NCBI GenBank assembly: GCA_050084985.1
Contig: JBITNC010000001.1
Location: 160,456,001 to 160,520,000, forward strand
Length of the DNA: 64,000 nt
Origin: Nageia nagi
Lineage: Eukaryota > Pinophyta
Reading direction: 5' to 3'
Positions 12,769-25,260 of this stretch are shown one piece after another; positions within the stretch are counted from its first letter, which is position 1, and the number at the start of each line of letters is the position of its first letter. The translations under genes and the position numbers were made by a program. Below the pieces are notes generated by a model. The model saw nothing but the letters and a program-made list of their open reading frames with translations. It was not told where the DNA came from and made no database searches.

Positions 12769-15400
12769 ATGGATCTAAATGAAGAACAATCTAGGGTTCC
12801 TAGGAGTAAGGCTCATTTTAAGGATATTAGGAGAAGTGTTAGGGTTAACCCTAATTTACCTTTACAAGACCTTGATCCTAATGAATAAATAGATAATGAT
12901 ACTAAATCTACAAGTTGTAGCAAGAATATAGATATTATTGGATAAACTCCTAATAGGCTTAATGTATCCATAGATGACTATCATTTTAAAAATGTAAGTT
13001 TGGTAAGCCATCATGGTACTTTTGATAGTGATGTTGAAATCAATGAGTTAAATAGAATTCCTAATCATATTAGATCAATAAAGGAATTGCTATCTAATAA
13101 AGAAATGTTGGAATATTATAAATATTATTGATATTATAACCGATTATGAGTTATTAGAAGTGGATTCTGTAACTTTGAAATCCTTGGATAGCTTGTTCTC
13201 TTAGGAAAATACAAGTTCTACAAAATGGAAGGTTTCTATTATCAATAAAGACATTGATAACAATGTGCAAGACTATTTGCATGTCACCACCAGCATGGAA
13301 TTCAAGGATATGACTTCATAGAAAAAGGTGGTGACTAATGAGGTTAATGAGGAAAGTGAGGCTAATTCTAAATACTTGGTAACTAAATACAATGATCATC
13401 ATCTAGGTATGCTCCCTAAATGTTCTAATAAGGAAAAAGGTAAGGGTATATTGGTTAATGATGAACATGTAGTATATATTGCTAAATAACTTTCTATTGT
13501 TATTAATAATGCTTATTATCATAATCCTTATGGGTTAAAATAAGAACATGAAATAAAAATTGATGCTCAAGAAGATGATTATTTTCAAAAGGCTAATGAG
13601 GAACAACAACTAGAACTTATGCTAAATTTGGTTGACAAACTTGAACATGAAAAAGTACACAAGTTTGGGCCATTTTTACAACTAAAAGAAGATGAACTAA
13701 AAAAGCAAAAATTAAATAAAACTCCCAATTAAATTAGCACTATACCACCACAAACCCCTCCACCACCCCTAAAGGATAATATACCTAGAGTTAAAAAATG
13801 GCAACCAAAATAAACTTATGTAATATCAAACAATGGAAAAATAGTGAATGAAAGGATTAAGAAATTAGAAAAATTACTTAATGATGATGAATATGTTTTT
13901 TTTATTTTATATAAAACATTCATTGACTGATAGAATTATTTCTAAATTGCTTGTTGGTAAAAAAAGTGTAAAATTTACAAAATTTTATGGTTTATAAGAT
14001 CCAAAAATGCATGTTAGAAAGTTTCTAGAGGAAGTTATAGAATATATTCATGATAAAAATATGCTTGCAAAATTATTTTCAAGTAGTTTGAAATATGATG
14101 CATCAAATGGTATTTAACTCTTCCTAAAAGGAGCATTGATAAATATAAAGATTTGATTTATAAATTCTTAAAAAAATTCATATATAACATTACAAAAATA
14201 GTTCAATTCAAAGATTTGTGTAGAAATAAGCAGTTATGTAATCAATAGTTGTCTAACTTTTAGAAAATATGGAAATAAACTACAAATAAGATTACTATGC
14301 TTGAGCAAGATTTAAAAGACACTTTTGTAAATGCTTTATTACCTAGGTACAAATTATTAGTTATCTCTAACTATGATTTGACATTAGTTAAAATGATAGA
14401 TATTTTGTTTAAAGAGGAAGATTGCATAAAGAAACTTTGTAATATACATTCTAAAAAATCTAAAGTGTATGAAAATAAAGATAAATCTCAAATGTATGAA
14501 AAATAAGCTAAACCTCAGGTATATGAAAACAAACCAAAAGTTGCAACAACCAATGCTAATAGAAGAAATAATAGACCACAAAGGAAGTTTACAAGGCTAA
14601 TGGATACTGTTGATAATATTATCAATGTGTTGTTAAAGGAAGAACTTATTAAGATTCCACCAATAGTTCAACACCACTTTCCTAATGATATTCCTAAGGA
14701 ATATAGGTATGAGAAATTGTGTAATTACCATAGGACACTAAGGCACCTAACAAGAAATTGTAGGGTCTTAGGGAATATAATTTAAGATTTCATTGAAAAG
14801 AAAGTAATTTAGATGGATGATCATACTAAAGTAAAATATGGGCCTATACAACTTGATAATGGAAAATTAGAGATATTTATGAATCCATTACCAAGAATAA
14901 CTCAAAAACCAAAGGGATTCATTGGTTCAATAAGTACTTCAAATTGCATGACTTATTATTTCATTAATAGATATAGATGTAAAGAACATCAAAAACAAAC
15001 AAGCAATGGCTAAAATAAATGTTGCTAACAACATGCAAATTACCAATGATATAAAATATACCATTATAAAGGAACCTATTTTTGTATCTATATCTACCAA
15101 ATGCATATGGATTGCCAAACCATCCTAGGTACGCAAATTTATTGATTAAAGTTAAAAATTTTCAAATTGTAGTGTATAATAGGTAGGTTATTTTCTTGGA
15201 GGTAAATAGGTATGGTTCATGGTCATATGGGATTGTTCATTCTTTTATTGGTTTTCTAGGAAAGTTATGAAAAACTCCCTCATATATTTTTCCTCCTAGA
15301 TCATTAAAATTCACACCATTGATGATATTCAACCTATTTGTACACCACCAATAGCATGCATTTCCAAAACTAGAATAAAAATAAATAGTATATTATTTAT
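12769..15400 (+). mobile_element. Ty3/Gypsy-type LTR retrotransposon remnant (gag and start of protease region)
   Basis: A long decayed plus-strand frame starts at ATG 12769 (M-D-L-N-E-E-Q-S-R-V-P) and continues with several TAA/TAG breaks. From about 13955 it shows a Retrotrans_gag-like region: F-Y-G-L-x-D-P-K-M-H-V-x-K-F-L-E-E, FSSSLKYDAS, LPKRSIDKYKDL (one indel) and KFLKKFIYNI. Then come 14297-14503 (LEQDLKDTFVNALLPRYKLL) and a Lys-rich linker. A zinc knuckle C-N-Y-H-R-T-L-R-H-L-T-R-N-C (spacing C-x2-H-x4-H-x4-C) lies at about 14720-14760, and I-V-Q-H-H-F-P-N-D-I-P precedes it. After 14813 a probable protease-proximal part contains PRITQKPKGFIG and A-K-P-S. No reverse transcriptase or integrase follows. 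Gypsy assignment rests on the gag fold and knuckle; the LTRs were not found. Confidence 0.65.
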
Positions 15401-15772
15401 CCTAAAAGCCTATTGAAGTGTTATAATTGCTAGATACCAAGTTTTAGGAGTGCTAAAACTAAAAAAGCTCATTTGTATTCACTAGTGCAATATTGGCATT
15501 TTTTTTCATTTGAAGTTAACCTCTAATTTTATATATTTTTTATACATTGTTATGGATAGATTTGATGAATAGGTGAATTCAATTCATTATTTTCATTGTT
15601 CATTTACCAAATGTGAGTTACATGACATGAATGATTTATTGTTAGCATATTTGAAACTTGTGCTTCAATGTTCAATTTACAAATTATAAAAGTATAAATT
15701 TTAAATAATTAGACCATTAATCTATAACACAAAATATAAACTTAAATGTGTTCAAATCCAAGATTGTAAATA

Positions 15773-15874
<102 letters not shown>

Positions 15875-15901
15875 GGATGGATCCATGTCTCATGGTATAA
15901 T

Positions 15902-17720
15902 CTAGTGGCATGCACTGCTGCCACTACTCCCAACATCATCAAATCTAGGCCTCCTTTTGCTACCACCACTTTGTCCAGAAATGGACGTTCCACCTAATAC
16001 CATCCTAGAGCTAATACCATGAGATGCCATTATTGCCTTGGGCCTCTCATATTTACCCCTAAGTGTTAAAATATCATTTTGCTTCTCCTTTATCTTCTCT
16101 ATTAAGCTCTTGATGAAGGCCCATTGCTCATTAGGTGGGAGCATGTCTACTCTTTCCTACAACCTCTTTAGGGACTAATCCATAGAGGCTATTTGTGTAT
16201 CCCTAGCTAATAGTGTAACCTACAAAGTGGCTACCTATACTTAAAAAGGCTTAAGCCTTGGAATCTCAGTCTCTAAGGCTATAATCTATGCAACACTCTC
16301 TATTGTAAAGAATAAACTATCAAATATTAATCTCTAAACCTAGTAAACCCATAACCAAAAAAATTGATAAGCATACATGTATGTTACTTGCTACCAATAA
16401 TGGCACAACATCTTCCAATGCTAACAATCCAAGAGCTCATCCAAGTGCTAGTGTAGCTAGCAGTACTTGAATAGGAATGTCATGCATGGGACTATCCACC
16501 TAATTAGGATCCTCATTTAAAGACCCCTTAGATGTAGCTTCTATCTCCTCCTCTTCATCATCATCCATTACTAAAGGGGTTGGATGCAATGTTCCCCACC
16601 ATGATATGAACCCTATTGTAGTGTCGTGTACCATGGATTTCTTTGTAGGTACATCTATAGTTCTGGGATCCTCCCAAGTAATCACCCACCCTGGTATAAT
16701 CCAAACTCATGGTAAAGCATCTCTCTCTATCTTGTATCTCAAATAACATATACAGGCAAGTGGAATCCCTTGTTGGATCCCAAACTGGCATAGTACCCAC
16801 TAGTAAAAGTAAGGCTCCACCAACTTCCTCTATTTTTGAAGGACATAAGGTTGCCTCACCTAGGCAAGCTAGTGGGCATCTTCATTCCATATAAAATCTG
16901 CATAAGATACCCAAACCACATCCTCAAGCTAGAGTTTGTCTATCTCCCTCTACCTCACCTCTGATATATGTGGATACCTATACCTACGTGCTTGGGAAAC
17001 CTAACAAGTCAAGGTAATTAATGAGGGATCATTTCTTGCCCTCTGTAATACCATAGGATGAATGATGATAATCTTATCATAGTCCCATATTTGAAGTAGG
17101 ATTGCATATGATATCATGATGTTGAACTTTTCAACACTCATAAAATTATATAGATCCTTGTAGAGCTAGGCCAAAACCAAGGGTACCCAAGCAAATTGAG
17201 TGCCCCATGCATAAATCTTTTGCACAACCGAAACTAAGCTAAGTGGAAATGAAGAGCTACTTTTATTTGGGCACATATAAGTAGCAATAATGGTGGTAAT
17301 ATAAATCCTCAAGTATTGTCTAATGGAGGCAAATTTGTATGCCTCAGTAAGGTGAGCAACTTGGTGCTCCCAATTGTGATCTTCCTTTCTTATTAGCCAT
17401 AATGCAAGTTGTTGCCTTTTGTTGTTGTAGTAAATTTTGGATTGATGAACAAGCCAATCCTGAATGGGAATTACCCAAATCTTGTAAACATATAATAATG
17501 TCACACTCATTTCACTTGGGGATAAGTGAAATGAATTAGTATCTTGGTCCCATCTCTCGACTAGGGCTATGAGAAGTGGGAGTTGTTGTAGAATATATCC
17601 AATGATAGATAAATCATTTAAGCCAAAATGGATGAGGATGTCAACCTCATGGTTTTTTCTTTGCCATCCCCTTGCCTTTTCCATAGATATTTTGGACATG
17701 GGTCCACCCTAAATAAGAAT
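15902..17720 (-). pseudogene. plant mobile domain (PMD, aminotransferase-like) gene remnant
   Basis: The N-terminal part, 17699-17166, is 177 codons without a stop. It contains LPLLIALVERWDQDTNSFHL followed by SPSEMSVTLLYVYKIWVIPI, the signature of the plant mobile domain (usual form LVERWRPETHTFHL.GEMT.TL.DV..L.GLP.). Downstream in the same frame are Y-R-Y-P-H-I-S-E-V-R, LEDVVWVSYADFIW and W-I-I-P-G-W-V-I-T-W-E-D-P, then an acidic D-D-D-E-E-E-E-I patch. After one frame change the C-terminal part (to 15902) has a coiled-coil-like region (SLKRL-ERVDMLPPNEQWAF, IEKIKEKQND) and a Gly/Ser-rich tail. PMD proteins are plant nuclear proteins often carried by transposons. Reading on, I count about twelve TAG, two TGA and one TAA breaks. 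The surviving Gln codons are nearly all CAA. Certainly decayed. Confidence 0.7.
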
Positions 17721-20190
17721 TTTATGATCCTGTAATGAAACAATAATAAAATTCATATCAATAATTAAATAAATTTATCTTAAAATGGTAAAAATAATAA
17801 ATTTTAGGCAAAATTTAGGTAATAAAATGGCCTTACTTGGAGTATAGCTATAAATTAAAATTGACCAATAAATTGAAAGTACATAAATCTTAGGGTTTTG
17901 TATGGGTGGCATCTAGTATACAATTATTACAAAAGGAAATTGAATTAAATTAAAGAAAAACCTACCTCATGCATAAAAAAAAAACTCTTGAGATAATTTT
18001 CCATGTACCCTCTCCTCCTAGATAAGGGTATCTCAACTAATCACCAACCTTATTCTATCATGATGGTTGGAAGATAATGCCTAGGTCAAAAGGGGTGAGA
18101 TGAATGGTAGTAAGAGAGGGAAACTCACACGGTTGGATGGGTAGAAATATCAACAAATTAGACAAGGAAGTGAAGTGCAACATGGCTTTGACATTGAAAA
18201 GGCAACAAGATGAGAATGAAAAATTCAACCCCCAATTCACCCTTTTGTTTAAAATTTCAACCAAACCCTAACTAATAAACTTCTTTTCAAAAATCAAAAC
18301 CTATGTTCATAAAATACTACCTCATGTGTGGAAACTGCAAAGAAATATTTTAATTGCCAAATGTGCCTTTTTCAAAAACCAATTTTACCATATTCATGTA
18401 GCCAACAACTTGTAAAAATTCAAATTGAGGTTCAATCTGATGTATGCTAGTTAAAAACTATAAAAATGGTGAGTTTTAATGTTTACAATATGCATAAGTG
18501 GCCAAATTGATGATGTTCTATTTTTGCTATTTATTAATACTAAAGAGATGCTGCTGGCAACATGATTTTTAAAAATTAGACCATGATTCAAATGCTATAT
18601 TTCAATTTTGAATTTGTTAGATCCACATGGATGTATAAATTAGGATATACTTGATGCATACATATAGATTTTAATTTAGCAAAATCTAATTGGATTAAAT
18701 GAAAATGGTAAATTTTGATTTTTGAATTTATGCATGATATTGATATTCTTAATACTTGAATAATTATGTTTTAATGCCAATTGAGTACATTGCTTTTCAT
18801 AAAATTCAATTCAATCATTTTCACATATTAGCGACATGAAATATGTAAAATTGTGGGTTCTATCAAATTTGGATTATATTTTATTAGTACTAATAGATTA
18901 AAATAATTGCTATCATGGTTATAAGATTGTCAATGGGTGAAATGCACATAAGGTTCAACTTAGCCAAGTTATTGTTCACTTGCAAAATATTATGCCATAT
19001 GGAAATGTTAGTTCATGATTTTATGGGGAAAAATGTCATTTCTTGCATTCAATTGAATATCATTAACATTTGCAGATTTGATATGACTATTTCCATGATG
19101 CTAATGGCATGTGTTTATTATGAATTCATTGAAAATGATGTATACTATAATTTATTGAATACTTGAATGAAAATACAATTATTTCAAAAATATGCATTTA
19201 TATGGAAATAATGAATAAAATTGTAAAAGACATGATTATTAAATTCTATAAAAATCACACAGTCAATGGCATATGTTTCCTTTGAAAATCAATAAAATCA
19301 AGGAATTCAATGTGATCAAACATGCAATACTAATATGCAAGGCTAATGAATATTTAACTATTTGGTATTTTCATGGGAATCATATGATTTTATCCAATGT
19401 TATGGTAATAAATATTTTCAAGGCCATGGTTACTCCATGAGCAAACTCTCTTATCAATTACATGTTATTCTAAGATTGATTCATTAAAAAGGTTCTTATC
19501 ATTTTGATAATCATGGTTGTTCCAAGATTGGGATATTAAAAAGGACCTCATCATCTTTATCTTCAGAGACTATGAGTTGCAATCATAGTAGTCTATATGT
19601 CATGGTTAAATAGAACTATGAATCACATTATCTATAGTGATACAATGGATATCAAATTTATTTCATCCTTTCTCTTTAAATTGATTATTCTTTAATGGAA
19701 TATGATCTATGTAGGCATTATGTTGATTTGTTCTTAAAAAGGTATTGTTCAAGAGAGTAGGATTCGTATAGAGATGCTCTCCTCATACATGGAATTTATT
19801 TTTTTGCTTGATTCCCTAAAAAAACATGAGAAAGGGTAAATGTAAGACCAAAAGGGGGTCAATAATATATCATACTCAACATATCGATTGAAAAAGGAAA
19901 ATCCATTTTACTATAGAAAATTTTCTTTTCTTCAGTGTTATGCATATCAAATGATGGTGAAATAAAAATTTTCAAAATATGGTGAATTGTATTTGAAATC
20001 ATGTCAAAAGTGTATGAAAATCATTTATAGTAAGTAGCAAAATAAATATTTAAAAAAAATTGTAAAAAATTGATGATATTATATTGATATTTACTTTATT
20101 ATGGGCATCTAAATGTAACTAAAGACTACCAGCTAATAATACATTCAAAAATTGTAAAGTAATTAAATATGATCATCTCAACAAGTTAGG
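17721..20190. other. AT-rich spacer, no gene seen
   Basis: No supported gene or RNA. Short frames at 18058-18264 (minus) and 18915-19166 (plus) carry no recognisable motif. The first few hundred bases may belong to the element that carried the PMD gene. Confidence 0.45.
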
Positions 20191-20805
20191 ATATATCATT
20201 GGATAGAGCTCGAAAAAAATTTTAAAATGTGTGGCCACACAACCCCTTGTGAGCAAGTAATGAGTCATTTAAGGCTAAAAATGTAGACAATCATTTGTAG
20301 TAAAATACAAACAATCATCTGTAGTAAAATGCAAATGATCATTTGTAGTAAAACGTAGATGGTCATCTATAGTAAAATGTAGATAATCATCTCAATTTTG
20401 CTATAGACAATTATCAACATGTTTTTAACATTGATGACTCATTACTTGCTCAAAAGGGGTCATGTGACCACTCATTTTAAAGGTCTTTTTGAGATCTACC
20501 TAATGTTATATATTTTACCATTTATGACTCATTACATGCTTAAAAGGGGTCATGTGTCCACTCATTTTAAAGGTCTTTTCGAGCTCTATCCAATGGTATA
20601 TCATTTGCATGGATATGAGACCTATAAAAAATGTTATGGTGTATAGAAATTGATAAAAAAAATAATTATTAGTTTCTAAAGCTTATAAATTTTTTTACAA
20701 GTCTCATATCCATGCAAATGATATACCATTGGACAAAGCTCAAAAATACTTTTAAAATGAGTGGTCACATGACCTCTTTTGAGAAAATAATGAGTCATCA
20801 AAGGC
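20191..20805. repeat. nested foldback element (arms A-B-B'-C)
   Basis: Four related segments of about 85-105 bases. A (20191-20275) and C (20701-20805) run in one orientation; B (20431-20513) and B' (20521-20622) run in the other. B' and C are an almost complete inverted repeat around a 78-base spacer: B' ends TTTGCATGGATATGAGAC and C starts GTCTCATATCCATGCAAATG. A and B are inverted around an array of 24-bp repeats. Shared landmarks are ATGACTCATTACTTGCT, GGGGTCATGTGACCACTCAT and GAGCTCTATCCAATGG. It could form a large hairpin and resembles a foldback transposon or MITE cluster. No coding potential. Confidence 0.8.
20281..20400. repeat. 24-bp tandem repeat (core GATCATCTGTAGTAAAATG)
   Basis: Five units of exactly 24 bases, for example CAATCATCTGTAGTAAAATG followed by CAAA, and TGGTCATCTATAGTAAAATG followed by TAGA. 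TAGATGGTCATCTA within it is a near-perfect inverted repeat. Related units, some inverted, recur at 20808-20880 on the other side of the foldback. It links this element to the minisatellite family of 41-58 kb. Confidence 0.75.
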
Positions 20806-20880
20806 AAAAAATGCTAATGATCATCTGTAGTAAAATGGAGATAATCATTTACATTTTACTATAGATGATTGTCTACATTT

Positions 20881-21261
20881 TACACATACCAATCAACTAA
20901 ATTCTTTATCAATCAACTAAATATTATTAGTTGTGTACACATATTAAGATAATAGTATTAATAGAATATAGAAATACTAACCATTGCATTTGCATGTATC
21001 CTTCCATCTATGTATTCTTAGGTTTGGTTCCTTCTCACTCTTTGCAAAGCCAAAGAATTGCAAAATATTATTTTTGATATGAACACCCTAATACACATCA
21101 AAAATTAAACTCATGAGAGACATAATCATGTAAAAAGAACCATTGTAGAAAATCACATTATGCTTGTGATAAAGATCTACATTGTTTAGCATAAAAAAAC
21201 AACAAAGTATATAAGGAAGAATTTCACACCATAATCTCACTTTTCTAGTTTTGTATGCAGG
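20881..21261. other. spacer, no gene seen
   Basis: AT-rich sequence without a supported gene between the foldback repeat and the next PPR remnant. Confidence 0.4.
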
Positions 21262-22770
21262 CCAAGTTTTAATTAATACAAAGAGACATTTGACATCATA
21301 ATATCATGGAATGCAATGATCCCAAGATATGTACAACATCATTTTTTTGAAAAGGCTCAACAAAATTTTATGCACATGTAATACAAAAGGCCTGAGAATT
21401 GTTTAACAAGATGCATGCTAAGATAACTACAAGTAATTTTTATTGAATTATTCTTGGGATGAATAATTATGAATACCTTATTAACCTTCTTAGTCATGGA
21501 ATCTATCTTAATTAAGCTTTGAAATTCATTATCAAGATCCTTATAAGACTTGATTTAGGTGTGTGGATGTGTTTTCTTGGTCCTTGTAGATCACATAAGA
21601 ATGTAGGAATAGGGGAATTTGGATGTGTTTTCTTGGTCCTTATCAAGTCTAAAAAATGCTTCATCTTTAGTTCTTCTTTCAAATGTTTATGGTGAATTAT
21701 ATAGGCAATTAGAATGATGTTCAAAAGTCATAGTATTGAACTATTTTCCAGGAACCCTATACAATTGTAGACACTAAGGAACTAAAGGAGGTGCAAGAAT
21801 TGTAAAAATGAAAAAATAAATACTTGAAGGAAATATAAAATACTTGATGAATAATAAATGTCAAAGAAGGGATTACAAGTAACTTCATACTTTGGTATGA
21901 AGAAGGTAGAGAAACTCTCAATTATACTTTTCTATTACCTTTATCATTTTTTGTAATCATTTTATTTACAATCATTTTATTATCTTGTTTCTATTTTTGT
22001 ATCGACCATTGTCCAAATTTGAAGTTGATAAAGGATACATGCATTTCTTGTAAGAGATTGATTGCACCTATATATAGAGGAAATCTATGAAAGATTGGAG
22101 AAATTATCAAGTGAGACAAAGGTAGTCTTTAAATGTTGATTTAAATTTTGCAAAATACATATATAATAAGCACATATAATTTTCAAATATACATCTAAAC
22201 TCTATAACCTTTACAAACATTCTTATTGAACATGGTATAAACATCCATACAAATAATTGTTGAAGTGATTTTTATTGCATTATTCCTTGGATAAATTATA
22301 ATTCAAATATTTAATTGAATTAGGTAGTTGGGATAATATTCAAAGATAAATGACATTAATGAAATATAAAGGAATTAAGAAGACACCTAGATGTAGTTTG
22401 ATTGAAGTTTACAGAAGGGTACTTTTTTTCTTATATGAGACAGATCACATCTATAAACATAGGGTATGTTACAAATATAATACATGTGTTATTAAATATG
22501 GAAGCTAAAATAAATAATTACTTCTCTGCCAACATTGTAAAAAGGTACCATTTGCATTCATGTTGTTAAAGACTTCCCCTTTAACCATTATTAGAGTTGT
22601 GAAGAGTACTTTACTATGCGATGATGATTGTCATACCATAACCAAGTTTTTTAGAATATATTTGTAAGGGACATTATTGTGATGCATGCAAAGTGAAGAC
22701 ATCAGTTCAATCATGGAGAATGTTCTTATTGATATTATTCATGATACAAAGTAATGCAAGATCTAAATAA
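21262..22770 (+). pseudogene. PPR-E-DYW gene remnant, including decayed DYW zinc motif
   Basis: A PPR motif opens at about 21273 (FDIIISWNAMIPRYVQHHFF, then EKAQQNF). Next are an R-P-E-N-like motif remnant at 21390, an SLVLLSNVYGE-like E-domain start near 21660, a W-x-E-V-D-K-G-Y-M-H-F-L piece at 22020-22055 with MKDWRNYQ-like residues after it, and a second E-domain copy at 22370-22450 (KGIKKTPRCSLIEVYRRV). The DYW region follows: AFMLLKTSPLTIIRVVKS at about 22545-22600, DDDCHTITKF (22621-22655) and, one frame over, FVRDIIVMHAK at about 22665-22700. These match the C-G-D-C-H-T-A-T-K-F and G-R-E-I-V-V-R-D segments of the DYW cytidine deaminase domain. Partial duplications of the E domain and many stops mark it as a pseudogene. 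It shares segments with 9.99-10.6 kb. Confidence 0.75.
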
Positions 22771-22834
22771 TCTTATATAAATAGAAAATATTATTGATTA
22801 TCAAGATCATTTCATGTAGTGAATGTAACTGCAT

Positions 22835-22990
22835 GGTTTCAAAATGTTAGGATTATGGGTAAATTATTCTTAGTCAAAATGCAAGGTTTCAAAATGTTAG
22901 GATTATGGGTAAATTATTCTTAGTCAAAATGCAAGGTTTCAAAATGCTAGGGTTTAGACTTAATATTTTTCAAAATGCTAGCATTTTGAG
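22835..22990. repeat. 50-bp tandem repeat, two perfect units plus degenerate ones
   Basis: The unit starts GGTTTCAAAATGTTAGGATT. Copies at 22835-22884 and 22885-22934 look identical; a third starts at 22935 and degenerates, with further half-units (TTTCAAAATGCTAG, TTTTGAAATGCAAGGG) to about 23060. The identity of the first two implies a recent duplication. Confidence 0.85.
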
Positions 22991-23060
22991 TAAATATTTT
23001 CTAGTTGATAACAGGGTTTTGAAATGCAAGGGTTTTGACTTGAATATTTTTTGAAATATT

Positions 23061-23359
23061 AAGTTTTAAATAAATAAAACCTAATCGATAAGTAGCCTTT
23101 CGATATGTAGAGTAACAACATTAAAACTACTAAAAATTATTCTCTAAATTTGATTATTTAAATTCATTAGTGATAGAAGTGAAAATTTTAATCTATAAAC
23201 TATTTGAAATGCTAAAAGAAAGAGTAATTAATTTCATGGAATGCAAATATCGACTAGAGAAGTAAAATACCTAGTGTTCTAGATGATCATTCATCCTCTC
23301 ATGTTCTAAATGATAATTTTTTTGTTATATTTATAATAAATGCTAGGCATTTAATCAAA
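23061..23359. other. AT-rich spacer, nothing recognised
   Basis: No gene or clear repeat in this stretch. Confidence 0.4.
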
Positions 23360-23935
23360 CCCTAAGTACCTAACAAGTCTAAAATAAAAACTTATCACAA
23401 TCACTTAAGGAGAGAGAAAAAATATGATAAATGCCTGGTGTTTACTACTAATTAAACATCAAGTGTTTAACAAAGATAATTATGTGCATGTGTGGGATAA
23501 TTTGAAATCTCGATAGGAGCATGAAGTAAATGCCTAATGTTTATTACACACAAAATAAATGTGGTAAACTCTTGTCATTTATTAAACCTAGAGTAGTAAA
23601 TGCCATCTAGAAATCTTGATGGGAGAGAAATTATGGTAAATGCTTAGCATTTACATGCATGGAACCAAGTTATTTAATGTGCATGTGCAATATTTTTGAA
23701 ATCTTGATGGGAGAGAAAATCTGGTAAATGCCATGTGTTTAACATGGAAACATGCTTAACATTTACAACAACTATAAACACCATTCAATTACTTATAAGA
23801 AATAAGCTTGACATTTACACTAAAGAACACACCTAGCATTTACTACCCAAAAAACATGCTAGGTGGTTAAAATTAGAAAACGTCTGACATTTAAATCAAG
23901 AATAATGCTTGGTGTTTACACACCCATTAGTGCTA
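23360..23935. repeat. cluster of quasi-palindromic TAAATGC..GCATTTA units
   Basis: About ten copies of a motif such as GGTAAATGCTTAGCATTTAC, AAATGCCTGGTGTTTAC, TAAATGCCTAATGTTTA and AATGCTTGGTGTTTACAC. Several sit in a larger unit of about 100-130 bases that begins GAAATCTTGATGGGAGAGAA. TAAATGCTTAGCATTTA is a near-perfect inverted repeat. It appears to be the same motif family as at 2.8, 3.5 and 9.5 kb. Confidence 0.65.
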
Positions 23936-24638
23936 GAAAAGGGTGGACCCCACCATTGGGGCACATGTGATTATCCTTTAGTCTGACGGTGTTAGGGGTA
24001 CAGGCAACGATTTTGTGGTAGTATAGAAAAGTCCTACTATCGTGTGGATGAGGAAATGTTGCATATCTTATAATCATAATGGTTCCATAAATTTGATTTT
24101 GCATCATGAATCATAGAAAACCCTCAGTATATACTTCAATTTGTTAAAGAAGCATCTATGATGGATGTAATGTTGAAATTTGATTTGAATTTTTTTATGG
24201 TAATTTATTTTTCCAAACATCATGTATGTTTGATCACAGGCCAAAAAAATGGATTCAGTAATTAATCATTTAGTTCAATTCAAAAGTCAATCAGTAATTC
24301 TGTAATTATGTAGTAAAAAATGGTAATTATACAGTCCAAACAAACAAAATAAATTAAATTAAGTGGAAATAATTTTATTTAGTCTTCTTACTGTGGAACT
24401 AACTACAAATAAATTCTTTCAATGTATAAATTTTTGACTTTAATTGTTGCCTCTCAATAAACCTCCCAAAAATCAATTCAATAAAAAATAGAAAAAAATA
24501 GAGAATATGTTGTATATGTGATTTTTTACCACATTTTCTACTAATAATCAAATTTGTCAATGCAGAGATTAATTGTAAATTTTTTTGCTTAATCGTTGCA
24601 TTTTCAAACTATGTTGTTGAATATTTTTTATAACCATC

Positions 24639-24669
<31 letters not shown>

Positions 24670-24879
24670 TTATAAAGATTTAGTAATGCAACTTGCATTA
24701 CTTATAGTTGTACCTTACCAACGACCAATTGGGTGACTTGTAAAATTAAGAACATTTAGTTTCATGTCGTCTACCAGTAGAAGAAGCCATTTAAAATTGA
24801 AGATAGTAACATAGGAACAATGTTTTTGTGAATCCAACAATGGGAAATAGAAGTTTGAAACTACTATAAAATTTTGTGA
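23936..24879. other. spacer with an (AAT)n microsatellite
   Basis: No gene supported. A pure AAT/TAA trinucleotide repeat of about 29 bases lies at 24640-24668. The minus-strand frame at 23916-24107 shows no recognisable motif. Confidence 0.5.
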
Positions 24880-25260
24880 CTTAGAGCTGGTGTTTTGCTA
24901 TGCACTGAGCGGACAAATTGATTTCGATAAAAAATGGCATCTATTGCTACCAAATCCTTATTTTTGAGAGCCTTTCTACAGTCCCTCGACCACATTAAAC
25001 TCTTATTTTAGTTCCTTGGTGTATTATTATTTTGATTATTCATTCCTTTATCGCTATTCTTCTTCTTTCAAAATTTACAAATAGCTTTACGAAGGTTTCT
25101 GATGGAATGATATACCATTTCGAGAACAACCACGCAGTTCCCTCATATGCCATATGCTTAATCGTGGCTTCCTTTTTCTCCCAAATGGTTAGTATGTCAT
25201 TATCCGCATCAATTAATATATCCATAATCTAAAAATTCCGTAGAAGTCTCTATTCCCTTT
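24880..25260. other. CpG-retaining segment of unknown function upstream of the SABATH gene
   Basis: Unlike the surrounding AT-rich DNA, this segment keeps many CpG dinucleotides. It holds overlapping open frames on both strands: plus 25032-25232, hydrophobic; minus 25225-25040, beginning M-D-I-L-I-D-A-D-N-D and containing W-E-K-K-E-A. I recognise neither. It might be an exon of an unrecognised gene, a distal promoter region or a recent insertion. Poly-T of about 20 bases follows near 25292-25310. Confidence 0.3.

Noticed and set aside
15902-17720. Reassigned stop codon (TAG read as Gln)
   Set aside because: All other evidence is for an ordinary plant nuclear genome, and the SABATH gene uses a normal stop. 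Loss of methylated cytosine at CAG explains the pattern without recoding.
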